A model generated the notes under the pieces. The model was not told the DNA's origin, made no database searches, and was given only the letters and a program-made list of their open reading frames with translations. Below are positions 32,050-39,305 of a stretch of DNA of 39,365 bases, piece by piece. Positions within the stretch are counted from its first letter, which is position 1, and every line of letters starts with the position of its first letter. Source of the stretch: Bacillota bacterium (GTDB taxonomy: Bacteria; Bacillota; Clostridia; Lachnospirales; Lachnospiraceae); contig JAEZZO010000062.1 of NCBI GenBank assembly GCA_023418475.1, positions 1-39,365 of the forward strand, written 5' to 3'. The position numbers and the translations under genes were made by a program.

Positions 32050-32087
32050 TACGTTTTGAACTTCTATTTTAAGATAATAAAAATAAA

Positions 32088-32116
32088 TTGATATTTAATG
32101 ATTATAAATGTATAAT
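32088..32116 (+). promoter_or_regulatory. promoter of the methyltransferase 2 unit
   Basis: TTGATA (32088-32093), 17-bp spacer, TATAAT (32111-32116), ~74 bp before the small ORF at 32190. Confidence 0.75.
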
Positions 32117-32189
32117 AATACCATGGATTTAATTTACAAGTGATTGTTAAAACGAAGTAGAAATATATCTTATCCTGGGAGGTGGTTGA

Positions 32190-32330
32190 ATGAGTGAAGG
32201 CGACATTAGCGACATTAGCAACATTAAGTATATTTATAATTTAATAGGAGGATGCTTTTATGAGTTACAACCCGGAGATTCCAAGAGACAGATACAACAA
32301 TTATGGAGACAGAGAATGGACGCGTCTTGA
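32190..32330 (+). CDS. 46-codon ORF overlapping the methyltransferase start
   Basis: ATG 32190 has a strong GGGAGGTGG ribosome binding site and reads MSEGDISDISNIKYIYNLIG... to TGA 32330, ending 71 bp inside the methyltransferase gene in another frame. Its start contains three 9-bp units GCGACATTA/GCAACATTA (~32200-32226). Translation of this ORF would pass through the methyltransferase ribosome binding site and start, giving coupling or competition. It may also be chance; no homology is recognised. Confidence 0.4.
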   Translation: MSEGDISDISNIKYIYNLIGGCFYELQPGDSKRQIQQLWRQRMDAS

Positions 32331-33096
32331 AAAGGATGGTCATGGTGAACTTTTATATCGGGTACATCTTGATATCTTAACCCGACAGATCAAAGCAACG
32401 GATAAAGTATTAGAAATTGGTGCTGGGTCCGGCCGATATACAAAAGATATTGTTCAATTCTGTAAGTCTTTAACGGTAGCAGATATTTCGGAGCACCAGA
32501 TAGAATTTAATAAAGTGAAAATGAAGGAATTATCACTGTTTGACAAAATAGAGTCATATCACGTTCTGGATATTCTTAATATGGGGGTTTTTTCGGATTC
32601 GTCCTTTGATTGTATTGTATGCATCGGCGGCGTAATCGATTATTTATTGGATAAAGAAAAAGATGGTGTTGCTGAAATGCTTCGGGTTTTGAAACCTGGT
32701 GGTATCATAATTGTTGGAGCAATGAGTTTTATTGGAGCATCCCTTTACTATCTGGATGGAATAAGATATGAAAAGGACCAGTTTGGTATTGAAGCTACGA
32801 AATGGATTTTTGAAACCGGGCTTCAGGACGAAGAGCATTATCCTGTGCCAAGCAAACATTATGTTCATATGATGAGAAGCAGCCAGATGGAGGAGCTATT
32901 CCATCAGTTCCCGGTCAAAATAATGGAACGCAGTTCGGCCGGATTGTTTACACAAGCCGGAGATGCAGCCCTCGAAAATGCAAGAAATGATAGAGAATAT
33001 TGGGAACTGATTGTAGAAAAGGAAATTGAATTTACGAAATTGCCAGGCACGCTTGACTGTGGTATGAACATCATATACGTTGTTCAGAAAAATTAA
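32260..33096 (+). CDS. class I SAM-dependent methyltransferase
   Basis: 278 residues from ATG 32260, with AGGAGG at 32247-32252. Motif I is VLEIGAGSG (50-58), then VADIS (~73-77), the FDCIVCIGGVIDYLL region and MLRVLKPGGIIIVGAMS (post-motif helix and strand). It has a normal length for the Methyltransf_11/25 type. Substrate unknown. It is downstream of a good promoter and a small overlapping ORF, with no gene partner; 387 bp separate it from the next gene. Confidence 0.86.
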   Translation: MSYNPEIPRDRYNNYGDREWTRLEKDGHGELLYRVHLDILTRQIKATDKVLEIGAGSGRYTKDIVQFCKSLTVADISEHQIEFNKVKMKELSLFDKIESYHVLDILNMGVFSDSSFDCIVCIGGVIDYLLDKEKDGVAEMLRVLKPGGIIIVGAMSFIGASLYYLDGIRYEKDQFGIEATKWIFETGLQDEEHYPVPSKHYVHMMRSSQMEELFHQFPVKIMERSSAGLFTQAGDAALENARNDREYWELIVEKEIEFTKLPGTLDCGMNIIYVVQKN

Positions 33097-33430
33097 TATC
33101 GGAAACACAAATAAGCATTTGGCGAGGTTCATAGTTGTGTACATAGTAACTGCATATTCTGAAATAGAAGTCAAGTAAATAAGGCTATGAAATGGAGGAA
33201 TATGTACTTTCTGTGTACACAATATACACAACGATATAGTTTCAGAATTAACCGATTAATAATATCATCAAGAATTGATTTCAGAATCTCCTTATAAAAT
33301 TCATTAGCATGTAATGTTACACTGTATTATCGTTCAACACGATGACATAGTGTATTTTTTATAGAAATAAGAATTAGTATTGTGTGTAAGAAAGATACAA
33401 AATAATAATAACCGCAAGTCAAATCAAGCA
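33097..33430. other. intergenic stretch, no gene
   Basis: No credible ORF. Small inverted repeats are present (TGTGTA 33212-33217 with TACACA 33225-33230; ATCGT-TCAAC-ACGAT near 33329) without clear function. No terminator is seen for the methyltransferase. Confidence 0.4.
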
Positions 33431-33469
33431 CAACCACCTCAGTCTCTGTATAATGAATGCGGGTGGTTG
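33431..33469 (+). promoter_or_regulatory. inverted repeat in the promoter of the second AraC/GyrI gene
   Basis: CAACCACC (33431-33438) and GGTGGTTG (33462-33469) form a perfect 8-bp dyad ending 14 bp before the start codon, with TATAAT (33449-33454) inside. It would act as an operator or as an mRNA hairpin near the ribosome binding site (GAGGT at ~33474). Confidence 0.5.
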
Positions 33470-33483
33470 AAATGAGGTAAATA

Positions 33484-34452
33484 ATGTACGATTGGCAAAA
33501 GCAAATCCAAATTATTGTAGATGAAATTGACAGGTGCATAAAAGGTTATCAGGATGAAGCCTTGACACTACGCTTTCTTTCCCGCAGACTGGGATATTCC
33601 GAATATTATACAACGAGAAAATTCAAGGAAATATCAGGTATGCAATTTAGGGATTACCTGAGGAATAGAAAATTAGCATTTGCGTTAAAAGAGGTTAGGG
33701 ATAGCGATAAGAGTCTTTTGGATATTGCCTTTAATTATGGATTTTCATCCCATGAGGCTTTTACCAGAGCGTTCAAGAGAACCTTCGGTATAGCGCCCAG
33801 TGAATATCGAAAAAATCCAAAGCCTGTAGTTCTTCGTACAAAAATAATCCCCTTTGACCGGTATTTTTTAGGTATGGGAGAAATTGGTATGATTAAATCA
33901 ACAGATGATATTAAAATTTATTTTGTGACCATACCTGCGCATAAGTTTCTATACATTGAAAACTATGAGAGCAACGGATATTGGGATTTCTGGCAAAAGC
34001 AAAATCTGATACCGGGACAGGACTACGAAACAATCTGCGGATTACTCGACAGTATCAAAGGCAAATTGGACGACGATGACGGAAGTGAAGTAAACTGCGG
34101 AAGTGGTCAGATCATGGCTTATAGAAACAACCCGGAGGGCAGACTCTGCGATTGGGGGATACCGCGTACAGAGTGCTGGGGAGTACGGCTTCCTTTTGAT
34201 TATAAGGAGGAAGTTCCGCAGCAAATGCAGATGGCGGATATTCCGGAAGCCGAGTACATTGTTTTTGAACATGGATCATTTAACTATGAGCAGGAAAATT
34301 GCAGTGTGGAAGAAAAGATTGAAAAGGCAATGGCAGCTTTTCATTACACTGGAACAGGTTACTGTCTTGATACTTCTTCCGGTAGAATAATGTATTTTTT
34401 TTATAATCCGGAACAGTATTTTAAGTATATCAGACCGGTGCGGAAGGTATGA
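33484..34452 (+). CDS. AraC-family regulator with GyrI-like effector domain (second)
   Basis: 322 residues. Residues ~8-112 are the AraC DNA-binding domain (LRFLSRRLGYSEYYTTRKFKEISGMQFRDYLRNRKLAFAL ... DIAFNYGFSSHEAFTRAFKRTFGIAPSEYRK). Residues ~150-320 are a GyrI-like ligand domain (FVTIPAHKFLYIENYES ... MADIPEAEYIVFEHGSFNYEQ ... YFFYNPEQYFKYIRPVRK). It is longer than the copy at 714 and clearly a separate subfamily. Such proteins sense small molecules; the ligand is unknown. It may regulate itself through the dyad at 33431. The palindromic element follows directly. Confidence 0.88.
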   Translation: MYDWQKQIQIIVDEIDRCIKGYQDEALTLRFLSRRLGYSEYYTTRKFKEISGMQFRDYLRNRKLAFALKEVRDSDKSLLDIAFNYGFSSHEAFTRAFKRTFGIAPSEYRKNPKPVVLRTKIIPFDRYFLGMGEIGMIKSTDDIKIYFVTIPAHKFLYIENYESNGYWDFWQKQNLIPGQDYETICGLLDSIKGKLDDDDGSEVNCGSGQIMAYRNNPEGRLCDWGIPRTECWGVRLPFDYKEEVPQQMQMADIPEAEYIVFEHGSFNYEQENCSVEEKIEKAMAAFHYTGTGYCLDTSSGRIMYFFYNPEQYFKYIRPVRKV

Positions 34453-34468
34453 ACCTATCTGATTATCC

Positions 34469-34644
34469 CGACAAAAGCCCTCCTCGGATTATAAAGATGG
34501 ATATGAGTGCATCTATATTCATTTGGACTTGCCTTTAACCTCTCCTGATCACCAAAAGCAGGCAATCAGGAGAGGCCCGGTCTGCACCAAATGAATATAG
34601 ATACACTCATATCCATCCGGTAAATGAATTTAAGGCTTTTGTCG
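34469..34644. repeat. 176-bp near-perfect palindromic element
   Basis: Nested inverted repeats: outer CGACAAAAGCC (34469-34479) with GGCTTTTGTCG (34634-34644), 11/11; 31-bp arms 34496-34526 with 34587-34617, 30/31; inner CTCTCCTGAT (34540-34549) with ATCAGGAGAG (34565-34574), 10/10. It could be a MITE or other palindromic mobile unit, a bidirectional terminator, or an RNA with a very long stem. No coding content. Confidence 0.85.
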
Positions 34645-34733
34645 AGCTAATCTATCTATGATACGGACGCTTACAAACAGCAATTCGTGCACGGCGAAAA
34701 TTGCTAGATTATGGAAACGGCATGGTTTTTATT

Positions 34734-35081
34734 ATGAAAAAATGGTATGATGAGGAATATGAATGGGAAATTGAGGTAGTAGGTTTTCTTCGCAGTGATC
34801 ACACGGAGAGATATTGCCGAAATGGTGAGGAAATCGGAGACAAATACACCTGCACATATGGCTGTCCCGTAAATGCCGATGGACAAGGTATCTGCTCCAA
34901 AGTAATGCTGACAATGTTCCCGATTATGGAGGCTGTCAGAAGCGGCGGCGATTTGGAGAACATCGGTGGCGACAGCAGATATAGCAGGGAGATAGTATGT
35001 CCGGATGGCTGTGTTCAGTTTCGGCTGACAGCAAAGAAACTTGGAAATGAGAATTTTTTCAAAGGAAAGTTTTTTGACTGA
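34734..35081 (+). CDS. TIGR04076-like small protein
   Basis: I choose ATG 34734 (MKKWYDEEYEWEIEVVGFL), giving 115 residues; a TTG start at 34701 is possible and no strong Shine-Dalgarno is seen for either. The pattern E.EVVGFLRSDHTERYCRNGEEIG, YTCTYGCPV, GQGICSKVMLTMFPIMEAVRSGGDL and IVCPDGCVQFRLTAKKL matches the TIGR04076 family of small cysteine-containing proteins of unknown function. The last 12 codons lie in a sequence that recurs at 38637, so the C-terminus may have been shaped by that repeat. Confidence 0.6.
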   Translation: MKKWYDEEYEWEIEVVGFLRSDHTERYCRNGEEIGDKYTCTYGCPVNADGQGICSKVMLTMFPIMEAVRSGGDLENIGGDSRYSREIVCPDGCVQFRLTAKKLGNENFFKGKFFD

Positions 35082-35240
35082 TTTTGTTGTAAGTACTGGC
35101 AGTTAACATTCACAGCCCTGTCAAATTCCATTGCCGGGCAGAGAATAATAATTCGTGTAATAAAATATATTTGGGTACAATATATTTCCGCCGTCTTAGC
35201 ATTTAATTTGATATTAATGTTTATATGCCGAATTGTATTT
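35045..35240. repeat. ~195-bp diverged duplication, copy 1
   Basis: From GAGAATTTTTT.AAAGGAAAG to ATGTTTATATG..GAATTGT this stretch aligns along its length with 38637-38833, roughly three-quarters identical by eye. It includes the 3' end of the TIGR04076-like gene and the decayed distal part of the transposase remnant. Confidence 0.7.
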
Positions 35241-35378
35241 ATCAATGACAAGATCATAAATAAATGACAAATTGATTGCCCGGTCAATATCCCTGAGAAG
35301 ATGATTTTAGGGTACCATGTCATCCATAGAAAAGAACTGCATTTGTTCCCTTTTTTTATCAGTATTTTTACTCATCAT
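35214..35378 (-). pseudogene. IS1182-type transposase, N-terminal remnant
   Basis: On the minus strand, ATG 35378-35376 with GGTGGTGG upstream starts MMSKNTDKKREQMQFFSMDD-MVP, then a stop codon, then in the same frame NHLLRDIDRAINLSFIYDLV up to TAA at 35214. The spacing and residues match the N-terminus of IS1182-family transposases (REQ.EF.S.DDLVP-x-NHLLR.ID.AI...FIYDLV), with the expected residue between P and N replaced by TAA. The rest of the transposase is gone or decayed. Confidence 0.7.
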
Positions 35379-35522
35379 AACACTTCCACCACCCTACAAT
35401 TATTACTTTAATTATACATCAAAAGTAGTTGAAAGTCTTGATTTTACTATATTTTCGTAAATGTTTCGTAGAAAAGTCCCTGGATTCTATCTGGAAAATC
35501 CAAGGACGTTGTCTACAGTCTG

Positions 35523-35551
35523 AAGGTTGTTGCAGGTGCAACAGCCTTTTT
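35523..35551 (+). terminator. terminator-like hairpin
   Basis: AAGGTTGTTGCA and TGCAACAGCCTT pair around GG with one mismatch, followed by TTT. A second hairpin (35476-35507, GTCCCTGGATT / AATCCAAGGAC) lies just upstream. These may be the end of the lost transposable element. Confidence 0.6.
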
Positions 35552-35568
35552 AGAATTTATGCTATAAC

Positions 35569-35865
35569 TTATGATTTAAAATAAAATTTTTTTGTCTCCG
35601 TCAGAAAATAATTCGTCAGTGGAAGATGAAATTTTTCTGCTAGATCATTGATAAAATCAGAATAAGTTGTTGTATTGATATATTTATTCTCAGCCTCTGT
35701 GACTTTGAAATCTTTTATAAAGCTGAAGATCTCTAAAGTTGAATATTTATCTTGCAGAACTTTAAACTGAAAAATACGTTCTAAAAATACAGTAATTTCC
35801 TTGGTAAATAACACGACTAACACCATTGTTATATCATGATAAATATTTTTTAAAAATAAATGCAA
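35569..35865 (-). CDS. uncertain minus-strand ORF, possibly a gene fragment
   Basis: 98 codons if read from TTG 35865; the first ATG is at ~35826. The C-terminal half (KDFKVTEAENKYINTTTYSDFINDLAEKFHLPLTNYFL) has the mixed composition of a real protein, whereas the N-terminus is hydrophobic and the ORF begins directly at a minus-strand terminator with no promoter or ribosome binding site. It may be the 3' remnant of a lost gene. No family recognised. Confidence 0.3.
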   Translation of the reverse strand: MHLFLKNIYHDITMVLVVLFTKEITVFLERIFQFKVLQDKYSTLEIFSFIKDFKVTEAENKYINTTTYSDFINDLAEKFHLPLTNYFLTETKKFYFKS

Positions 35866-35888
35866 AAAAAAGCCTTATTCCAAGGCTT
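35864..35888 (-). terminator. minus-strand terminator
   Basis: Reading leftward: AAGCCTT-GGAAT-AAGGCTT then eight T. It would stop a leftward transcript from the 35890-36160 region, in which no clear gene is seen. Confidence 0.7.
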
Positions 35889-36162
35889 ATATAGAGATTT
35901 TATGAAAGATTATGCTCCTAAAGATTTACGGTGCTAATTTCTGAAGACGGAAATTATATAAGTTTTATCTGTTATAAAGACGGTCCCTGTTTTTTCTAGG
36001 AACTTTTTTACGTTAAACCGGTATTATCAAAACTTAAGAACTAAAAAATAATAAACATTAAATAAAGATATTATTTATATCAAAAACCAATATAAAGAAA
36101 AGATAGTTTGTGGAAGAATTTATTTTTAAATCATACCACATAATGTAAATTTATTATAAATA

Positions 36163-36191
36163 TTGACATAAATAAAATGGTAATATATACT
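36163..36191 (+). promoter_or_regulatory. promoter of the membrane/secreted pair
   Basis: TTGACA (36163-36168), 17-bp spacer, TATACT (36186-36191), 66 bp before the membrane-protein start. Upstream 35894-36162 is very AT-rich and has no recognisable gene. Confidence 0.8.
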
Positions 36192-36256
36192 AAATTTATG
36201 ATTAACATATAAAAATCGTAAAGTGAATTGATAATATAAAGAAAGGATTAATAAAT

Positions 36257-36682
36257 ATGAAAAAATCACAAATAAAAGCAAAAGCAATTTATACTTTAAT
36301 ACCTATTATTTGCTTCATATATATTTTTTATTATGAAAAAGTTTTATATTATAAGCCAATCGCAAATTATACAATTATTTTTGATGATTTATATGAATAT
36401 ATTGCAATACCACTTTTTTATTTTTTTATAACTACAATTATTACCTTCTCAATATTTGATTTATTTAATATTAGGTTATCAAAGACATTAAACAAAGTAT
36501 TCGCATTTATTCTAGGCTTCGTGCTATTTATTTACATAATATTAATATTGTTAAAAAAAATGGGTCTGAACTCGATACCTACCATAAGTTTTCTTTCGAT
36601 TTATTCAATTGTTTTTTCAGCTTTAGGATGTTTTTTTGCTCTTGCTTCATATAAAAATAAATCTTCACAAAGGAACGAGTAA
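36257..36682 (+). CDS. small AT-rich membrane protein, unknown
   Basis: 141 residues from ATG 36257 (AAAGGA upstream). Four predicted membrane helices (~10-27, 48-68, 78-100, 108-130) with a short charged tail (KNKSSQRNE). No family recognised. It is 6 bp before the secreted-protein gene and shares its promoter, so the two products probably act together. Codon use is extremely A/T-biased compared with the rest of the window, which suggests acquisition. Confidence 0.7.
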   Translation: MKKSQIKAKAIYTLIPIICFIYIFYYEKVLYYKPIANYTIIFDDLYEYIAIPLFYFFITTIITFSIFDLFNIRLSKTLNKVFAFILGFVLFIYIILILLKKMGLNSIPTISFLSIYSIVFSALGCFFALASYKNKSSQRNE

Positions 36683-36688
36683 TATAAA

Positions 36689-37351
36689 ATGAAATTATTT
36701 AAAAAATTAATGGCAACAATATGTACTATCGTTTTACTAGCTAATAGCAGTATACCCGCTTTAGCTGCAGAAGTTGGAACCGACCATAGTCCTGGAGCGA
36801 TTGCGACTATTACTATTACCGACCCTGATACTGGAAAAGTGTGGACATGGAATGTTCCAAAGTCTGATTTACAAGTTAAAACTACTACTGTTATTGCAGG
36901 CGATAGTGTTTCATCATCAGCTCTTACAGATGCTATAAACACTGTATCCATCACAGTTGATGCTAGTGCTTACTTAGCAGCTACTTTAGGTCAATCTAAA
37001 ACACTTACTGATTCTATAACAATTACGTCAGGATTAACTTTTACCTCAAGAAAAGATGGTGCTATGGCATATGTTGCTTTACGGACTATAAATGGATCGA
37101 TTACTAATAGTGGTCTATATTATGCAGGTAATAGAGTCGCATGGTACAGACATAGTGGTACTGGTGCTTTCGGTATATTTTACCCAACAAGCAACTCTTA
37201 TTCCTATGTAACGGACACAGCAGAAGGCAATTATAGCCAGACAATACCACCATATTCAGCGTTAGAATGCGATGTTTTTGTTTCAGGCATAGAGCCTATG
37301 CACAGAACAATTAACGTCACATGTAACTTAGATATAGATTTGTTGGGTTAA
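36689..37351 (+). CDS. secreted beta-rich protein, unknown
   Basis: 220 residues from ATG 36689, with AAAGGAACGAG upstream. Residues 1-27 are a signal peptide (LMATICTIVLLANSSIPALA-AE). The mature part is rich in Thr, Ser, Ile, Val and Tyr and looks all-beta (ATITITDPDTGKVWTWNV ... SITITSGLTFTSRKDGAMAYVALRTING ... HRTINVTCNLDIDLLG). There is no lipobox, LPxTG or obvious catalytic motif. It could be a secreted effector, adhesin or bacteriocin-like protein with the membrane protein as partner or immunity factor; this is speculation. Confidence 0.7.
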   Translation: MKLFKKLMATICTIVLLANSSIPALAAEVGTDHSPGAIATITITDPDTGKVWTWNVPKSDLQVKTTTVIAGDSVSSSALTDAINTVSITVDASAYLAATLGQSKTLTDSITITSGLTFTSRKDGAMAYVALRTINGSITNSGLYYAGNRVAWYRHSGTGAFGIFYPTSNSYSYVTDTAEGNYSQTIPPYSALECDVFVSGIEPMHRTINVTCNLDIDLLG

Positions 37352-37588
37352 AAGATATTAAAATTAGAAGTAAGAGCAAAAATTCGAAATTAATTATATT
37401 ATTGAATGTCAAGTAATATATGTTCTGACTAAAAGACTAAAAGTGGTAAATAAAGTTTAGTAAATAATAAATGGCCGTTTATCTTGGCAGAGAGCGGTTG
37501 TTTTTATGTATAGATCCTAATAAGTACATATTATTATGTTTTTATTTAGAGGTTATATGGTTATATTGGATTTTTACTGTTCATCAGG

Positions 37589-37622
37589 GGCTGCATTTTT
37601 ATGAAATGCGGCCTGCTTTTAT
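37589..37622 (+). terminator. terminator hairpin
   Basis: GGCTGCATTT (37589-37598) pairs with GAAATGCGGCC (37603-37613), one G-U pair, then TGCTTTTATT. Confidence 0.6.
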
Positions 37623-37803
37623 TTATATCATAAAATGGATTGGAACAACCAGGTGAAGCTCAATATTTTAATGGATAGTGATTGCTGTTGTGGCAGTCTA
37701 TTCTATCTCTCGGCTACTTATAGAATAAGGAATAAATTCCATTTGCTTGCAGGAAGCAAGTAAAAAAACATAATGCTTAAAATAATTTAATATAATAGGC
37801 GAA

Positions 37804-37838
37804 GACACTGGGAGAAAAAAATAACCCGGTGTTTTTTC
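37804..37838 (+). terminator. terminator hairpin
   Basis: ACACTGGG (37805-37812) pairs with CCCGGTGT (37825-37832), one G-U pair, followed by six T. Confidence 0.75.
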
Positions 37839-38150
37839 TGTGAATTGATGAGTGAGACATACGAATAGCAAAATTCTACTGAAAAAAAGGATACTATTAG
37901 GGAGAAGTATCGGCTTCCGGATGATTCTTGGCTTTATATTCTGTTTTTTTCAACAAAAGTTGAATTATAGTTGAATTATTGTTGAGGTTCGTCAACTATC
38001 ATAATTATGTGATACATATTGTAATGGCATGAATGATGAAAAATTGCAGACAACTTAGCAAAAACTGCCCCGATTTGGAAGTAATATCCTGATCAGCAGT
38101 AATGGAATATTGCTGGGCTGTGAACTGTAAAGATGGAGATTAAATTAATA

Positions 38151-38462
38151 ATGAAAAAACTGGTATGGCCTATATTGATTGGGCTGGTATCATACATACT
38201 AATGGGAGCAATATTGACTTTTCTTTACCAACCGGATATAAGCCAGAAACGAAGAAAAAGTATCTCCGTAGGCGAATTTTACGGAGATGGAACTGCACAT
38301 GAGAGAGCAATGCGCAATACCTATATTGATACGGAGCTAATGCTGGTTATATACAGTGAAGAAATAAATAATAATTTAAGGCTGGCAATGAATTCATTTG
38401 GAAATAAATCATTAATTGTATTAAGGAAGGAGAATAGTATTGTTTCAGAGGGTATGTCATAG
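38151..38462 (+). CDS. membrane-anchored fragment, possibly start of a PLD-type enzyme
   Basis: 103 residues from ATG 38151 (GGAG at 38135-38138; ATG 38133 is an alternative). One N-terminal membrane helix (VWPILIGLVSYILMGAILTFLY) is followed by SISVGEFYGDGTAHERAM, which resembles the segment after the anchor in phospholipase D-like proteins of clostridia (FYGDGT..DRAM). The expected HKD motifs are absent and the frame ends early, so it is probably a truncated gene. The resemblance is from memory of the family and is uncertain. Confidence 0.45.
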   Translation: MKKLVWPILIGLVSYILMGAILTFLYQPDISQKRRKSISVGEFYGDGTAHERAMRNTYIDTELMLVIYSEEINNNLRLAMNSFGNKSLIVLRKENSIVSEGMS

Positions 38463-38611
38463 CAGAAAATCGGTCAAAAGAGAAAAAGCAGAATTGTAGC
38501 ATTAAACCTTCTGGGAAGATGCTTCCGATTTTTAATGTAAAAGAAGAAAGATTAATTGCAATACTGTGGACAGTACCCATTGCAAAGCGCAGTTAAGAGT
38601 TAGACTATATA

Positions 38612-38635
38612 ATTATAACAAGGTTATGTTATAAT
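38612..38635. repeat. inverted repeat next to duplication copy 2
   Basis: ATTATAAC (38612-38619) and GTTATAAT (38628-38635), directly at the left edge of the duplicated segment; possibly its boundary. Confidence 0.5.
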
Positions 38636-38636
38636 G

Positions 38637-38833
38637 AAATGAGAATTTTTTGAAAGGAAAGTTTTTTGACTGATTTTATTGTGGATTCCAAGAATTACCT
38701 CACAGCTTAGATAAATTCTATTGCTGGGGTGTATAATAATTGCTATAACACAATATATTTAGGTATAATATATTTACACCGTCTTATAGTTTATTTAGAT
38801 GTTGACGTTTATGTAATGAATTGTTATAATATT
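38637..38833. repeat. ~195-bp diverged duplication, copy 2
   Basis: It aligns with 35045-35240. It begins with the last codons of the TIGR04076-like gene (NENFLKGKFFD then TGA, compare NENFFKGKFFD) without the rest of that gene, and ends 20 bp before tRNA-Cys copy 2. Confidence 0.7.
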
Positions 38834-38852
38834 AAAAAGTATCTATTATTAC

Positions 38853-38923
38853 GGCGACATAGCCAAGCGGTAAGGCATGGGTCTGCAACACCCTGATCAG
38901 CAGTTCAAATCTGCTTGTCGCCT
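38853..38923 (+). tRNA. tRNA-Cys (GCA), copy 2
   Basis: All 71 bases are identical to 321-391, including acceptor GGCGACA/TGTCGCC and anticodon GCA. It is followed by its own terminator. The flanking sequences differ from copy 1. Confidence 0.96.
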
Positions 38924-38933
38924 CTAGAGATTG

Positions 38934-38967
38934 CCCCCAGAAACGTTGAGTTTTGGGGACTTTTTTA
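38934..38967 (+). terminator. terminator of tRNA-Cys copy 2
   Basis: CCCCAGAAAC (38935-38944) pairs with GTTTTGGGG (38950-38958) with one bulge and a G-U pair, followed by six T. Confidence 0.8.
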
Positions 38968-39137
38968 TGTTAAGAAAACGTTGTAACCCCAATGCAAATT
39001 GATCGAAAGATTTCTTGTTTCTTTTGCCTCAACACCCATTGTCAGTTTTTTGATGCCATTTTCTTTCGCATAGGCTTCAATCACTTCTACCAGTTTTAAA
39101 ATGTGTTCACACTCACTAATCTATATTCAAATCCCAT
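38965..39137 (-). pseudogene. GNAT acetyltransferase pseudogene
   Basis: On the minus strand, ATG 39137-39135 with AAGGTGAGG upstream gives MGFEYRLV, then the frame shifts, and the sequence continues as ILKLVEVIEAYAKENGIKK then LTMGVEAKETRNLSINLHWGY, ending at TAA 38965. The second half is the conserved GNAT C-terminus (KLTLGVEA.ETRNL..Y.HWGY). The middle of the gene, including the acetyl-CoA site, is missing. Confidence 0.75.
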
Positions 39138-39270
39138 ATCAAACCTCACCTTATGAATAATCTACTTTTCAAACTTACGGACATATCTAAATTTCCTAGA
39201 GTATACCATAAGTAAGGATAAAAATATAGCAATAATTAGTAAGCGATCAACAACTGGGTGCCTTGTAAAT

Positions 39271-39301
39271 TAATACGAGGCCAGTTATAATACCAGCCTC
39301 G
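39271..39301 (-). terminator. terminator of the IS transposase gene
   Basis: Reading leftward, CGAGGCTGGT pairs with ACTGGCCTCG around ATTATA, a 10-bp stem with two G-U pairs, followed by TATTAAT. Confidence 0.65.
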
Positions 39302-39305
39302 AAGC

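Larger units (their letters stand above)
37352..38150. other. gene-poor stretch with terminators
   Basis: No credible gene. It contains terminator hairpins at 37589-37622 and 37804-37838 and an inverted repeat ATAGTTGA (37967-37974) / TCAACTAT (37992-37999). Confidence 0.45.

Noticed and set aside
34103..34390. 95-codon plus-strand frame inside the second AraC/GyrI gene
   Set aside because: Shadow frame of a clearly coding gene with no initiation signal.
35015..35323. 102-codon minus-strand frame
   Set aside because: Overlaps the TIGR04076-like gene end and the transposase remnant in a different frame from the recognisable transposase residues.
37471..37656. 61-codon frame in the gene-poor stretch
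   Set aside because: Contains a terminator hairpin, has no ribosome binding site, and shows no protein-like pattern.
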